From positions 1 through 26,627 of the forward strand of contig JAZNJU010000064.1 of NCBI GenBank assembly GCA_045578205.1: a stretch of DNA of 26,627 nt. The letters are read 5' to 3'. Of the stretch, positions 14,725 through 23,662 are shown piece after piece. A program made the translations under genes and the position numbers. Positions within the stretch are counted from its first letter, which is position 1, and each line of letters begins with the position of its first letter. This DNA comes from RGIG8748 sp045578205. Lineage in GTDB: Bacteria; Bacillota; Clostridia; UMGS1810. The notes below the pieces were generated by a model that was given only the letters and a program-made list of their open reading frames with translations, was not told the origin of the DNA and did no database searches.

Positions 14725-16956
14725 TTATTCTCCTTTCAGATTCCATATATCTTTGTTGTATTGGGACACAGTTCGGTCAGAAGAAAAGAATCCCGAATTG
14801 GCTATGTTTATGAGCATTTTTTTTGCCCACAAATCCTTGTTTTCATAGTCTTCATAGGCTTTGTTTCTAGTTTTTACATAGTTGTCAAAGTCGGGGAATG
14901 TCATAAACCAGTCTTTGCTGATAAGTTCGTTTTTAAGCCTTTCGAGACAGTTTCTGTCACCGTACATAAGCATTTTTTCATCGGTTATGAAATCTACCGC
15001 TTCTCTTAATTTCGGGTTGTTGTCGTAGTAGCGGCGGCTTACGTAATCGCCCCTTTTGTATCTTTCTATTACGGTGTCGGCACTGTCACCGAAGATATAG
15101 ATGTTATCATCTCCCACAAGAGAGTGGATTTCCGCATTTGCGCCGTCTTCGGTACCCAGTATTACTGCACCGTTTAATATGAATTTCATATTTCCCGTAC
15201 CGCTTGCTTCTTTGGAAGCAAGGGAAATCTGTTCCGATATGTCGCAGGCAGGGATGAGAACTTCGGCAGATGTCACGTTGTAGTTTTCTGCCATAACTAC
15301 ATTCAGGTGCTCCCTTGCTTCGGGGTCGTCTTGAATCACCTTGCCAAGACAAAGTATGAGGTGTATTATGTCTTTTGCGATTGTGTAAGCAGGCGAAGCC
15401 TTGGCAGCAAATATCGCACAGATGGGTGTTTTGGGCACAATGCCTCTTTTTATGTCCAGATACCGTGATATGAGATACAGGGCGTTTAGTTGCTGACGTT
15501 TGTACTCGTGGAGCCTTTTTATCTGCATATCAAAAATTGCATTTTCGTCTATCTGTACATGTTGATTTGCGCTTAAAAACTTTTTGAGAGTAAGTTTATT
15601 TTCTTTTTTAATCAGCATTAGATTTTGGAGAACTTCTTTATCACTGGCAAAGTTTTCCAGTTTCTTAAGTTCCGATGAATCTTTCTTGAAACCGTCACCG
15701 ATTAACCTTTCGATGAAATCCGCAAGCAGAGGATTGGATTTGAAAAGCCATCTTCCAAAAGCAATACCGTTTGTTTTGTTGTTGAATTTGTGCGGGTATA
15801 TTTTGTAGAAATGATTAAGTTCAGTGTTTTTCAGAATTTCCGTGTGGAGTTTCGCCACTCCGTTTATGCTGAATCCCAGGTGCATATCCATATGTGCCAT
15901 ATGCACCGTGTCACCATTATCTATGATATACACCGAACTGTCGTGAAATTTGCGTCTTACCTTGTCATCGAGAATTTCGATTATGGGAACAATTTGGGGA
16001 CACACTTTTTCAATGTAGTGCAGGGGCCACTTTTCCAGCGCCTCTGCCAGAATGGTGTGGTTTGTGTAGGCTACCGTCTGTGAAACGGTTTTTATGGCGT
16101 CATTTATTTTAAGCCCCCTTTTGGTAAGCAGACGTATCAGTTCGGGAATAATGAAAGATGGGTGGGTATCGTTTATCTGGATTACGGCATATTCGTGCAG
16201 ATTATACAGGTTCGACCCTTTTTTAAGACAGTCTTCAATAATTTTCTGTGCACTGCAACTTGCCATAAAGTATTCCTGATAGACTCTCAGGAGCCTGCCG
16301 TCCTCATCGCTGTCGTCGGGATAGAGAAATAAGGTCAGGTTTTTGGTGAAATTCTTTTTGTCAAAATGTATTCCGTCCCAAACAATACCCTCGTCCGCGC
16401 TGTCTATGTCAAACAGACATAGTTTGTTAACCTTTCCCTCTCTGCCTGCTATGTGCATTTCATATTGACGTGCATTTAATGTAACTTCACCGAAACACAC
16501 GGGATATGTTTTGCCTGTTTTTTTTAGAAATCTGTTATTTTCCATCCAGGGATTGGGAACTTCTTTTTGCTTGTTATCGGAAAACACCTGACGGAAAAGC
16601 CCCAAATGGTAGTTAATTCCAAGTCCCTCCGCATCCAATGAGAGATTTGCCGCCGAGTCCATAAAACAGGCGGCAAGCCTGCCGAGACCGCCGTTTCCGA
16701 GCGATGGTTCCCATTCTTCCTCCTCGATTTCATCCAGACGGTAGGGAGTGCTTTCAAGTTCCTTTTTCACTTCATCATAAAGACCCAGATTGATTAGAGT
16801 GTTTATGAGCATTTTTCCTACAAGGAATTCTGCGGAAATGTAGTACAGACGCTTTTTGGGTAAGTATTCTTTCTGCCTTTTGCGGATTTCATTTTCTATT
16901 TTTTCATATATGATGCCGTATATTTCCTCTTTGCTTTTTGCACCGCTAAAATTCAT
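14725..16956 (-). CDS. glgP: Glycogen/maltodextrin phosphorylase
   Basis: A 743-residue GT35 enzyme that removes terminal glucose from alpha-1,4-glucans as glucose-1-phosphate. Family landmarks run in order: LYYISAEFLVGKML, the GNGGLGRLAACFMDS loop, INDTHPS, the NKTNGI segment, and ASGTGNMKF with the pyridoxal-phosphate lysine K591. It is shorter than the roughly 800 residues common in the family, but all core motifs are present and no frameshift is visible. AAGGAAGG precedes the ATG. It is the first gene of the operon. I could not find a convincing promoter in the roughly 65 bp before it and after the neighbouring terminator. Here it probably acts on MalQ products as well as storage glycogen. 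Confidence 0.95.
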   Translation of the reverse strand: MNFSGAKSKEEIYGIIYEKIENEIRKRQKEYLPKKRLYYISAEFLVGKMLINTLINLGLYDEVKKELESTPYRLDEIEEEEWEPSLGNGGLGRLAACFMDSAANLSLDAEGLGINYHLGLFRQVFSDNKQKEVPNPWMENNRFLKKTGKTYPVCFGEVTLNARQYEMHIAGREGKVNKLCLFDIDSADEGIVWDGIHFDKKNFTKNLTLFLYPDDSDEDGRLLRVYQEYFMASCSAQKIIEDCLKKGSNLYNLHEYAVIQINDTHPSFIIPELIRLLTKRGLKINDAIKTVSQTVAYTNHTILAEALEKWPLHYIEKVCPQIVPIIEILDDKVRRKFHDSSVYIIDNGDTVHMAHMDMHLGFSINGVAKLHTEILKNTELNHFYKIYPHKFNNKTNGIAFGRWLFKSNPLLADFIERLIGDGFKKDSSELKKLENFASDKEVLQNLMLIKKENKLTLKKFLSANQHVQIDENAIFDMQIKRLHEYKRQQLNALYLISRYLDIKRGIVPKTPICAIFAAKASPAYTIAKDIIHLILCLGKVIQDDPEAREHLNVVMAENYNVTSAEVLIPACDISEQISLASKEASGTGNMKFILNGAVILGTEDGANAEIHSLVGDDNIYIFGDSADTVIERYKRGDYVSRRYYDNNPKLREAVDFITDEKMLMYGDRNCLERLKNELISKDWFMTFPDFDNYVKTRNKAYEDYENKDLWAKKMLINIANSGFFSSDRTVSQYNKDIWNLKGE

Positions 16957-17017
16957 GTGTTTCCTTCCTTTACAGCAAATTTATTGTTAGTTTGTCCTTC
17001 AAATAAAGTAATATACA

Positions 17018-17067
17018 AAAAATCCCCGAAGAGGGTTTGATAACCTTCTTCGGGGGAATGTTTTTTT
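17018..17067. terminator. Strong bidirectional hairpin terminator
   Basis: CCCCGAAGAGGGTT (17024-17037) pairs with AACCTTCTTCGGGG (17042-17055) around TGAT, with one G-U pair. T-runs flank both sides: six T on the - strand after the S41 gene, and seven T on the + strand. It ends the DUF1934-argS-S41 operon. Confidence 0.92.
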
Positions 17068-18538
17068 ATTTAAGATACTTATTTAGTGTACCGCTTTTGA
17101 AAATTTCTATTGCAGTCTTGAGTGAGTAGTTGTCGGAAAATTCAAGTGTCTGCATTTCGGTTTCTATGGCAACCTGGGTTGTTATGTCGCAAACACCGTA
17201 TGGGTAAAGTTGCTTGAGACTTTGGAAACTGTACACTGCATTGTATGTCTCCTCGGTGAACTTGTCGTCGGGGATTCCCACGTCGTAACCCATTGCATCA
17301 AGCCTTTGATTGAGCGCAAGAACAAGAGGACCCTCATCGCCAAGTTTTAATTTGGTGTCAAAGTCAAAGTCATTAAATCCTGCTTTCTTCATGCGGATTA
17401 TTTTGTCTTCTGCACGATAATCAGGTTTTATACCAACATCGTCTATGTGCCTTTTATTTCTTGTGAGGTATTCAGCCTCTGTCATTTTGACACCGCCTCC
17501 GACTTTGAAGTTGGTGAGGTTTTGCATGGTGCCTTTTCCGTAGGTTGTACTGCCCACGACAATTCCTATACCGCTGTCCTGAACTGCTCCGCAAAATGCT
17601 TCCGAAGCACTTGCACTGTAGTCGTTTGCAAGAACTATCAGAGAGTATTTCGGGTCTGTGCAGTAAGAATACAGGGTAGAGTTCTGAAGTTCGTTTTTGT
17701 ATTCAAAATGTATTATGGGACCTTTTGGAATTATTCTCTGTGATAACTGCAAAAGAGCATTTACGGAACCGCCCGAATTGTAGCGCAGGTCAAATATAAT
17801 GTCCGTAATTCCAAGGGAGTCAAAATAGTCCAGCGCATTATTCACAAGAATGGGAGCGGACTCGTCAAATGACTGCAGTTCAATGTAGCCGATTTTACCG
17901 TCTATCACATCGTAATTTCCGGGTTCAACTATAACGGGGCGTCTCACAACGACAAATTCCTTGTATTCGCCGTTTCTCATAATGCCCACATTAACAGTAG
18001 TGTCGATGTCTCCGATAATGTGAGTTCTTGCCTGCTCAATAGACATTCCCACAAGGTTTATGCCGTCGGCACTTATTATGATGTCGCCTTGCTGTATTCC
18101 CGCCTGACCTGCAGAAGATTCTTTTGTGGTAGCGTTTACGAGTATTCCCTGGGGAATTACGCTTATGGTAACACCGATTCCGCAGAATTCGCCTGCCATA
18201 CTGTCCATAAAGTAATTGAATTCCTCTTCAGTGTAGTACATGGTGTGTTTGTCCAAATCGGAGAACATACCATTGAAGGCATCTTCTATGAGTTCGGGAT
18301 GGCTTTCCATAATTTTCATGAGAGTTTTCTCGTAGAGTTCCTCTCTTGTTACATCATATTTGTATCTGGAAATTATGAGGTTTGCACTTTGCTCAACAAG
18401 TATTTTTGCCATTTCTCCGTCGGTTAAAATGGGTGCTTTTTCTTCTTGTGCTCCTGCGGTTTCGTCCGCAAACACTCCAAATGAGGTAAAGAGCATAAAT
18501 GCACATATAACAAGGGATATAAGCCTTTTAAAGTTCAT
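17066..18538 (-). CDS. C-terminal processing (S41) peptidase with PDZ and peptidoglycan-binding domains
   Basis: A 490-residue exported serine protease. A signal peptide occupies about residues 1-24, ending near VFADE. A PDZ domain follows (about 115-200; SSAGQAGIQQGDIIISADG). In the protease domain S310 (NDYSASASEAF) and K335 (TTYGKGTMQ) are 25 residues apart, matching the Ser-Lys dyad of CtpB-type proteases. A C-terminal PG_binding_1 domain (about 405-465; LGDEGPLVLALNQRLDAMGYDVG) would tether it to the cell wall. I chose the ATG at 18538, which has GGAAG 8 nt upstream; an earlier GTG at 18547 lies inside that site. It is the last gene of the DUF1934-argS operon, with no obvious functional link. 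Confidence 0.93.
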   Translation of the reverse strand: MNFKRLISLVICAFMLFTSFGVFADETAGAQEEKAPILTDGEMAKILVEQSANLIISRYKYDVTREELYEKTLMKIMESHPELIEDAFNGMFSDLDKHTMYYTEEEFNYFMDSMAGEFCGIGVTISVIPQGILVNATTKESSAGQAGIQQGDIIISADGINLVGMSIEQARTHIIGDIDTTVNVGIMRNGEYKEFVVVRRPVIVEPGNYDVIDGKIGYIELQSFDESAPILVNNALDYFDSLGITDIIFDLRYNSGGSVNALLQLSQRIIPKGPIIHFEYKNELQNSTLYSYCTDPKYSLIVLANDYSASASEAFCGAVQDSGIGIVVGSTTYGKGTMQNLTNFKVGGGVKMTEAEYLTRNKRHIDDVGIKPDYRAEDKIIRMKKAGFNDFDFDTKLKLGDEGPLVLALNQRLDAMGYDVGIPDDKFTEETYNAVYSFQSLKQLYPYGVCDITTQVAIETEMQTLEFSDNYSLKTAIEIFKSGTLNKYLK

Positions 18539-18562
18539 AAAAATCACTTCCTTGTAAAAAAA

Positions 18563-20239
18563 TTACATTTTCTCGGGTGCGTCAATTTTGAGTATATTGA
18601 GAGTGTTTCTTATAACTGTCTTTGTAAGTGATACGAGGGTAAGTCTTGCCTGCAGTATATCTTCCTCTTCGCCTTTTACTCTGCAACTGTTGTAGAAAGA
18701 GTGGAAAAGTGCGGCAAGGTCAAGCAGATATCTTGTGAGTTTGCTGGGTTCCAGCGCTTCTGCAGACATTTCTATTTCCTGCGGGAAAGAATTGAGTTTT
18801 GTTATAAGTTCAATTTCTTCCTTTGCTTTCAGCACCGTAAGGTCTACGCTGTCTATGTCTTTCAGGACTACGCCCTCGTCGGCAAGGTTGCGTAGTATGG
18901 AGCAGATTCTTGCGTGAGCATACTGAACGTAGAAAACAGGGTTGTCGTTGTTTTGCGCAACTGCGAGGTCAAGGTCAAATTCCAGATGGCTTCCTGCCTG
19001 ACGGAGATTGAAGAAGAATCTTGCCGCGTCAACGCCTATTTCGTCTATAAGGTCGGACAGGGTTATCATTTCTCCCGTGCGTTTGGACATTCTTGCCACG
19101 TCGCCGTCTTTTATGAGGCGTACAAGTTGCATTATCACAACTTTGAGTTTTTTGCTGTCACAACCGATGGCATCCATTGCACCCTCCATACGTGCCACGT
19201 GGCCGTGGTGGTCTGCACCCCAGATGTTTATTACCTTGTCAAAACCGCGGACTTCAAATTTGTTTCTGTGGTAGGCAATATCCACCGCAAAGTAGGTGGG
19301 TATTCCGTTTGCGCGGATTAAAACTTCGTCCTTTTCGCTTCCGAATTCCGTTGTTTTGAGCCAGAGTGCGCCGTCCTTTTCATAAGTAAGACCGCTCTTT
19401 TTGAGAAGTTCTATTGTCTGTGCAACTTCACCGTTTGCGTGAATTGTGCTCTCGGGGAACCACACATCATAGTTTATTCTGTATTTTTCGAGGTCTCTTT
19501 TGAGGTTTGCTATGTTTATGGGGAGAGCATATTCCACAAGAGTTTTTCTTCTCTCTTCGGAATCCTTGCTCACAAGGGTGTCGCCCTCTTTATCTGCATA
19601 GTTTTTGGCGTGGACTTTAATGTCTCCGCCCATATAGCCGTCTTCGGGGAAGGGGAAAGCGTCTTCACCCTTGTATATCTGCATATAACGTGCTTCAAGG
19701 GATTTTCCGAATTTTTCTATCTGAGCACCTGCATCGTTTATGTAGAATTCTCTTGTAACGTCATAACCTGCAGTTTCAAGTACGCTCGCTATTCCGTCGC
19801 CCAGAGCACCGCCTCTGGCATTGCCCATGTGCATAGGTCCTGTGGGGTTGGCACTTACAAATTCCACCATAACCTTTTTTCCGCATCCCACATTTATCTT
19901 GCCGTAGTCTTCGCCCATTTTGTCTATGAGTTTAAGACCGTCATAGAGCCAGTCGGGTTTTAAGTAGAAGTTGATAAATCCCGGTCCTGCGATTTCGCAT
20001 CTTTCTATATAGGTGCCCTCAAAATCAAAAGCATCGGTAAGACTTTTTGCAATATCTCTTGGAGGCATCTTAAGAAGTTTTGTAAGTTTCATGGCTGTGT
20101 TTATGGAAAAATCTCCGTGGGTTTTGTCCTTGGGGATTTCAATTTCCACATCAACTGCCACATCTACCTTGGTTTCGATAAGTGCCTTTTTTGTAATTTC
20201 AGCAATCTGTTCTTTTATGTGTTTTATAATGTCATTCAT
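18563..20239 (-). CDS. argS: Arginyl-tRNA synthetase
   Basis: A 558-residue class I synthetase charging tRNA-Arg. An N-terminal Arg-tRNA synthetase domain (about 1-90) precedes the catalytic core with NPTGPMHMGNARGGALGD (HIGH-type motif HMGN at 137-140) and the KMSKS-type motif MSKR at 384-387. The C-terminal DALR anticodon-binding domain begins around YAHARICSILRNL. Length is normal. AAGGAG precedes the ATG. It is 12 nt after DUF1934 and 24 nt before the S41 protease gene. The operon leader is too short for a T-box, so control by uncharged tRNA through that route is unlikely here. Confidence 0.97.
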   Translation of the reverse strand: MNDIIKHIKEQIAEITKKALIETKVDVAVDVEIEIPKDKTHGDFSINTAMKLTKLLKMPPRDIAKSLTDAFDFEGTYIERCEIAGPGFINFYLKPDWLYDGLKLIDKMGEDYGKINVGCGKKVMVEFVSANPTGPMHMGNARGGALGDGIASVLETAGYDVTREFYINDAGAQIEKFGKSLEARYMQIYKGEDAFPFPEDGYMGGDIKVHAKNYADKEGDTLVSKDSEERRKTLVEYALPINIANLKRDLEKYRINYDVWFPESTIHANGEVAQTIELLKKSGLTYEKDGALWLKTTEFGSEKDEVLIRANGIPTYFAVDIAYHRNKFEVRGFDKVINIWGADHHGHVARMEGAMDAIGCDSKKLKVVIMQLVRLIKDGDVARMSKRTGEMITLSDLIDEIGVDAARFFFNLRQAGSHLEFDLDLAVAQNNDNPVFYVQYAHARICSILRNLADEGVVLKDIDSVDLTVLKAKEEIELITKLNSFPQEIEMSAEALEPSKLTRYLLDLAALFHSFYNSCRVKGEEEDILQARLTLVSLTKTVIRNTLNILKIDAPEKM

Positions 20240-20251
20240 GTTTTAGTCTCC

Positions 20252-20674
20252 TTATTTGTATATCTTGATATCAAAAGTATTGTGTCCGCTGTTTGAATTG
20301 TTTATGTCTATAATATAGTCAACTTTCAGTGTGCCTCCGTCTTTTCCTATGTCGGAGCAAAGGCTTTTTGTATGTATGTCTATGGTAAGTTCGCCAAATG
20401 GCATTGAGTAGAGGGATGTAGTTTTGCGCCCCTCCATAAAAAGCATCTGGGAGTTTACAGTTCCGCGTCTTGTGAGGCAAACATAGTCTGCGGCGATTTC
20501 GATGCTTGTTTTGGTACCGCCAAGTCCCGTGATTTCCGATTCTTCATATTCGCAGAAGAAAACACCGTCTTCTTCGTAAAAATCACATTCGCTCACAAGT
20601 TCTATGTCGCTGTCCTCTCCGCCGTCAGCATAACTTTGCAGACCTTTTATTGAAATAGTGAATTTATCTGCCAT
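20252..20674 (-). CDS. DUF1934 family protein (YwiB-like)
   Basis: A 140-residue soluble protein predicted to be a single beta barrel with alternating strands, such as FFCEYEESEITGLGGTKTSIEI and LTIDIHTKSL. It resembles DUF1934 (YwiB of Bacillus subtilis), a calycin-like barrel whose function is unknown to me. The family is often found just upstream of argS, as here. A standard Shine-Dalgarno (AAAGGAG) precedes the ATG, and a promoter lies about 30 nt upstream. No signal peptide or membrane segment is seen. Confidence 0.85.
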   Translation of the reverse strand: MADKFTISIKGLQSYADGGEDSDIELVSECDFYEEDGVFFCEYEESEITGLGGTKTSIEIAADYVCLTRRGTVNSQMLFMEGRKTTSLYSMPFGELTIDIHTKSLCSDIGKDGGTLKVDYIIDINNSNSGHNTFDIKIYK

Positions 20675-20705
20675 ACAAAAACTCCTTTATTTTACGCGTA
20701 CATAT

Positions 20706-20733
20706 AGTATAACATAAATAAATATTTTTTCAA
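20706..20733 (-). promoter_or_regulatory. Promoter of the DUF1934-argS-S41 operon
   Basis: On the - strand, TTGAAA (20733-20728), 16 nt, then TATACT (20711-20706), with a TG one base before the -10 (extended -10). It lies just upstream of the end of the ogg gene region and gives a leader of about 25 nt. Confidence 0.75.
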
Positions 20734-20738
20734 ATGTT

Positions 20739-21614
20739 TTATTTTCCAAAACCGCCATTTTCTCTCGCATAGTAGAAAAGATACTGCTGTGCAAAGCCGG
20801 CATATTCACCGAAAAGTTCTGATGCACGCTTTTCTATTTCCTTGTTTGTGGCACTTTCGCCAAGATAGAGAGTTCGCATTGTTCGCTGTACCCACACATC
20901 GATAGGAAACGCTTCCGATTTGCCGAGTGAAAACAAAAGTATGCAGTCCGCCACCTTGGGACCGATACCGCGTATCTTCATAAGTTCCTTTTTTGCCTCG
21001 GGGTATGGCATATCTTTAAGCCTTGCCATATCCACTTCGCCGTTTGAAAGTTTGTTTACGGCATCCACGATGTATGATGCTCTGTAACCTGCCTTAAGGG
21101 GTGAGAGGTCTTCTTCTTTCACACCGCAAAGCGATGAAAGTTCGGGAAAAGAGTAGAATGTCTCTCCACTCAAAGTGCAGGGTTTTCCGTACATTTCGCA
21201 GAGTTTTGCCACGATTTTTTTGATTCGCGGTATCTGGTTTTGCGAAGATATTATGAAAGAAATAATGCACTCGAATACATCCTGATTTAATATGTGTATT
21301 CCGTAGCCGAAATCCATTGCCGTTGATACAAATTTGTCTTTTTTGTATGTTTCCTTTACCTTGGAGTAGTCCCTCTCAAGGTCGAGGTAATAAACCCAGA
21401 TATTTTCAACATCCCGGAGTGAGGTATTGTATATGGTAAGGTCATTTCCAACAAGGGACATTCTTACTGCCCTGCTGTGAGCAATGCCTGTGTAGGAGCC
21501 GTCCTCATTCTTTGCCCACCTGAAGCATTGACCACATTCAAAAGTGTGGGAAAGGTCGAAATCTTTTACTCCCGATATTACACATGTATCGGAATTTTGC
21601 ATATAAATATTCAT
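20739..21614 (-). CDS. ogg: 8-oxoguanine DNA glycosylase/lyase (OGG1-type)
   Basis: A 291-residue base-excision repair enzyme that removes 8-oxoguanine and nicks the abasic site. The N-terminal OGG domain includes FDLSHTFECGQCFRW. The HhH-GPD domain has MKIRGIGPKVADCILLF with the Schiff-base lysine K220, and PIDVWVQRTM with the catalytic aspartate D239. The 19-residue spacing equals K249-D268 of human OGG1. Bacterial OGG1 homologues of this kind occur in clostridia. GGTGA lies 5 nt before the ATG. It is divergent from the M20 peptidase gene and has its own consensus promoter. No terminator is visible before DUF1934. Confidence 0.93.
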   Translation of the reverse strand: MNIYMQNSDTCVISGVKDFDLSHTFECGQCFRWAKNEDGSYTGIAHSRAVRMSLVGNDLTIYNTSLRDVENIWVYYLDLERDYSKVKETYKKDKFVSTAMDFGYGIHILNQDVFECIISFIISSQNQIPRIKKIVAKLCEMYGKPCTLSGETFYSFPELSSLCGVKEEDLSPLKAGYRASYIVDAVNKLSNGEVDMARLKDMPYPEAKKELMKIRGIGPKVADCILLFSLGKSEAFPIDVWVQRTMRTLYLGESATNKEIEKRASELFGEYAGFAQQYLFYYARENGGFGK

Positions 21615-21630
21615 TATATCACCATGTAAT

Positions 21631-21659
21631 ATTTTATCCTATATTGTCTTTTCTGTCAA
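21631..21659 (-). promoter_or_regulatory. ogg promoter
   Basis: On the - strand, TTGACA (21659-21654), a 17-nt spacer, then TAAAAT (21636-21631). The predicted start lies only about 10 nt before the ATG, so the leader is very short. Confidence 0.85.
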
Positions 21660-21670
21660 CATGAAACGGC

Positions 21671-21698
21671 TTGACTAATTGCAAAAAATTGGTATAAT
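21671..21698 (+). promoter_or_regulatory. Promoter of the M20 peptidase-nadE operon
   Basis: TTGACT (21671-21676), a 16-nt spacer, then TATAAT (21693-21698). It is back-to-back with the ogg promoter; the two -35 boxes are 11 bp apart. Confidence 0.88.
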
Positions 21699-21729
21699 TA
21701 AAAGAAGAAAAATGTAAGGAGACTAAGAT

Positions 21730-22887
21730 ATGACCGAAAAAGTTTTTTTGGAAATCGACAGACTGAAAGATAAGTACATAGATATGCTTGCAGATATTTG
21801 CAATATTGAGAGTAAGTCGAGCGACAAAGAGGGAGTGGACAAAGTAGGTGACTACCTTTGCAATGTTGCTAAGGATTTGGGTTATACCATAAAGAAAAAG
21901 GAATTTGAAAGAGCGGGCAATGTGTATTCCTTTACGCTTAATCCGGATGCGGACAAAAAATCCGTTTCAATTTCGGGACATATGGACACCGTGTTTGAAA
22001 AAGGTGCTTTCGGCTATCCTCCCACAAGGATTGAGGGAGATTTTATCTACGGTCCCGGTGTTCAGGATTGCAAAGGCGGTATTGTGCAGTGCCTGCTTGT
22101 TATGGAGGCTCTTAAAAACTGCGGTTACACCCAAAGACCTGTTAAACTGATTCTCCAGAGTGATGAGGAAGTAAGTTCCGAACTTTCTTTAGGCGGCACC
22201 TTGCGTTTTATGGTGGATGAAGCCAAAGACAGCGTTGCTTTTTTAAATGCCGAAGGACACAAAAAAGGATTTGTAACCGTTGGCAGAAAGGGCATAGTAA
22301 AGAAAAAAATTGTAATCGAGGGCAAGGCTTTCCACGCAGGATATTATGTCGAGGGCATAAGTGCAATCCGCGAGGCGGCATACAAGATAATAGAACTGGA
22401 AAAGGACAACGACGTAAACACTGTTACTTTCAACTGCGGTGTTATAGGTGGCGGTACAGTTCCCAATATCATCCCCGAAAGGTGCGAAATTGAACTTGAA
22501 TTCCGTTTCAAAACTCTCGCTCAGAAGAGGGAAGCGGAAGAAAAACTTGAAAGAGTGGTAAATACTTCCTATGTTGAGGGGACAAAATCCCACATAATAG
22601 ATATAAGCGAAAGACTATCTATGGAAAGAACTCCTTCAAACGAAAGACTTGCGCATATAATAAGCGATATATCGGAAAAATACGGTTTTGGAAAACTTGA
22701 GCCTTTTGAAGCGCCCGGCGGAGCCGATGCGGCATACACAACAAATGCCGGAATCCCCTCTGCAGATTCAATGGGTCCCGAGGGTGCATATATACACAGT
22801 ACAAGGGAAAGGGCTGTAATTTCGTCCATACCACGTCTTGCAAAAATTATGGCGGCAGTTATTATGGAATGTCCGGAGGAAATATAG
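21730..22887 (+). CDS. M20-family metallopeptidase/deacylase
   Basis: A 385-residue two-zinc hydrolase of the ArgE/DapE/CPG2 group, cleaving amide bonds of small peptides or acylated amino acids. Metal and catalytic residues are visible: SGHMDTV (H84, D86), VQDCKGG (D113), SDEEVSS (E146/E147), and a late histidine in AYIHSTRE. The middle section around FHAGYYVEGISAIREAAYKI is the dimerisation domain. The exact substrate cannot be assigned; it is closest in feel to carboxypeptidase G2 or YgeY-like members. AAGGAG precedes the ATG. It shares an operon with nadE, which starts 1 nt after its stop. Confidence 0.9.
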   Translation: MTEKVFLEIDRLKDKYIDMLADICNIESKSSDKEGVDKVGDYLCNVAKDLGYTIKKKEFERAGNVYSFTLNPDADKKSVSISGHMDTVFEKGAFGYPPTRIEGDFIYGPGVQDCKGGIVQCLLVMEALKNCGYTQRPVKLILQSDEEVSSELSLGGTLRFMVDEAKDSVAFLNAEGHKKGFVTVGRKGIVKKKIVIEGKAFHAGYYVEGISAIREAAYKIIELEKDNDVNTVTFNCGVIGGGTVPNIIPERCEIELEFRFKTLAQKREAEEKLERVVNTSYVEGTKSHIIDISERLSMERTPSNERLAHIISDISEKYGFGKLEPFEAPGGADAAYTTNAGIPSADSMGPEGAYIHSTRERAVISSIPRLAKIMAAVIMECPEEI

Positions 22888-22888
22888 T

Positions 22889-23620
22889 ATGTTTGATGCT
22901 TTGAAAGTAAAGAACGAATGTGTAAACTGGATAAGAAAATTTTTTGAGGAAAACGGGTTGGGTTGCAATGCCGTTGTGGGTATATCCGGCGGCAAAGACA
23001 GTTCCGTTGCCGCGGCACTTTGCGCCGAGGCACTTGGCAAGGACAGGGTAGTTGGTGTTCTTATGCCCTGCGGAAATCAGCACGACATAGATATGGCATA
23101 TCTTCTTTGCGACCACCTCGGAATTAAAAGATATGAAGTGAACATCAAAGACACAATAGATGCAATAAATTCTGCAATGCCAAAGGATTTGGAAATAAGC
23201 ACTCAGGCGAAGACAAATCTTCCGCCCCGAATCCGAATGAGTGTGCTCTACGCGGTATCCCAGAGTGTAAACGGCAGAGTGGTAAATACCTGCAATCTTT
23301 CCGAGGATTGGGTGGGATATTCCACACGTTACGGCGATGCGGCAGGAGATTTTTCACCCATGAGCAATCTTACTGTTACGGAAGTAAAGGAGATAGGCAG
23401 AGTTCTCGGTCTTCCCGATGTTCTTGTGGACAAAACCCCCATAGACGGTCTGTGCGGAAAGACAGACGAGGAAAATTTGGGTTTTACCTATGCTGTTCTT
23501 GACCGATACATCCGCGAGGGAAAGATAGATGATGAAAAAACAAAGGAACTTATAGACAGAAAGCATAAGGCAAACCTTTTTAAATTACAACTTATGCCGA
23601 CTTTTAAACCGACTCTGTAA
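22889..23620 (+). CDS. nadE: NH3-dependent NAD+ synthetase
   Basis: A 243-residue enzyme making NAD+ from nicotinate adenine dinucleotide, ATP and ammonia. The PP-loop SGGKDSS is at 33-39, and RIRMSVLYAVSQ, NTCNLSEDWVGYSTRYGDAAGDFSP and PIDGLCGKTDEENLGF follow in family order. There is no N-terminal nitrilase (glutaminase) domain, so it is the ammonia-dependent type. I chose the ATG at 22889; GGAGGA inside the end of the peptidase gene serves as ribosome binding site, indicating coupling. An upstream in-frame ATG would overlap the peptidase gene by 50 bp. It ends at a strong hairpin. Confidence 0.96.
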   Translation: MFDALKVKNECVNWIRKFFEENGLGCNAVVGISGGKDSSVAAALCAEALGKDRVVGVLMPCGNQHDIDMAYLLCDHLGIKRYEVNIKDTIDAINSAMPKDLEISTQAKTNLPPRIRMSVLYAVSQSVNGRVVNTCNLSEDWVGYSTRYGDAAGDFSPMSNLTVTEVKEIGRVLGLPDVLVDKTPIDGLCGKTDEENLGFTYAVLDRYIREGKIDDEKTKELIDRKHKANLFKLQLMPTFKPTL

Positions 23621-23656
23621 AAAATGGCTGTGACAACAAAAGTCACAGCCATTTTT
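23621..23656. terminator. Bidirectional terminator between nadE and the redox protein gene
   Basis: AAAATGGCTGTGAC (23621-23634) pairs perfectly with GTCACAGCCATTTT (23642-23655) around a 7-nt loop, with T- and A-runs on both sides. Confidence 0.92.
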
Positions 23657-23662
23657 AGAGGG

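Noticed and set aside
14725..16956. Truncated or frameshifted glgP because of its short length
   Set aside because: The frame is continuous, all core motifs including the PLP lysine are present, and both ends look natural, so it is a compact family member.
20675..20738. T-box riboswitch for argS
   Set aside because: The promoter-to-gene leader is only about 25-30 nt, far too short for a T-box, and no specifier or antiterminator element is visible.
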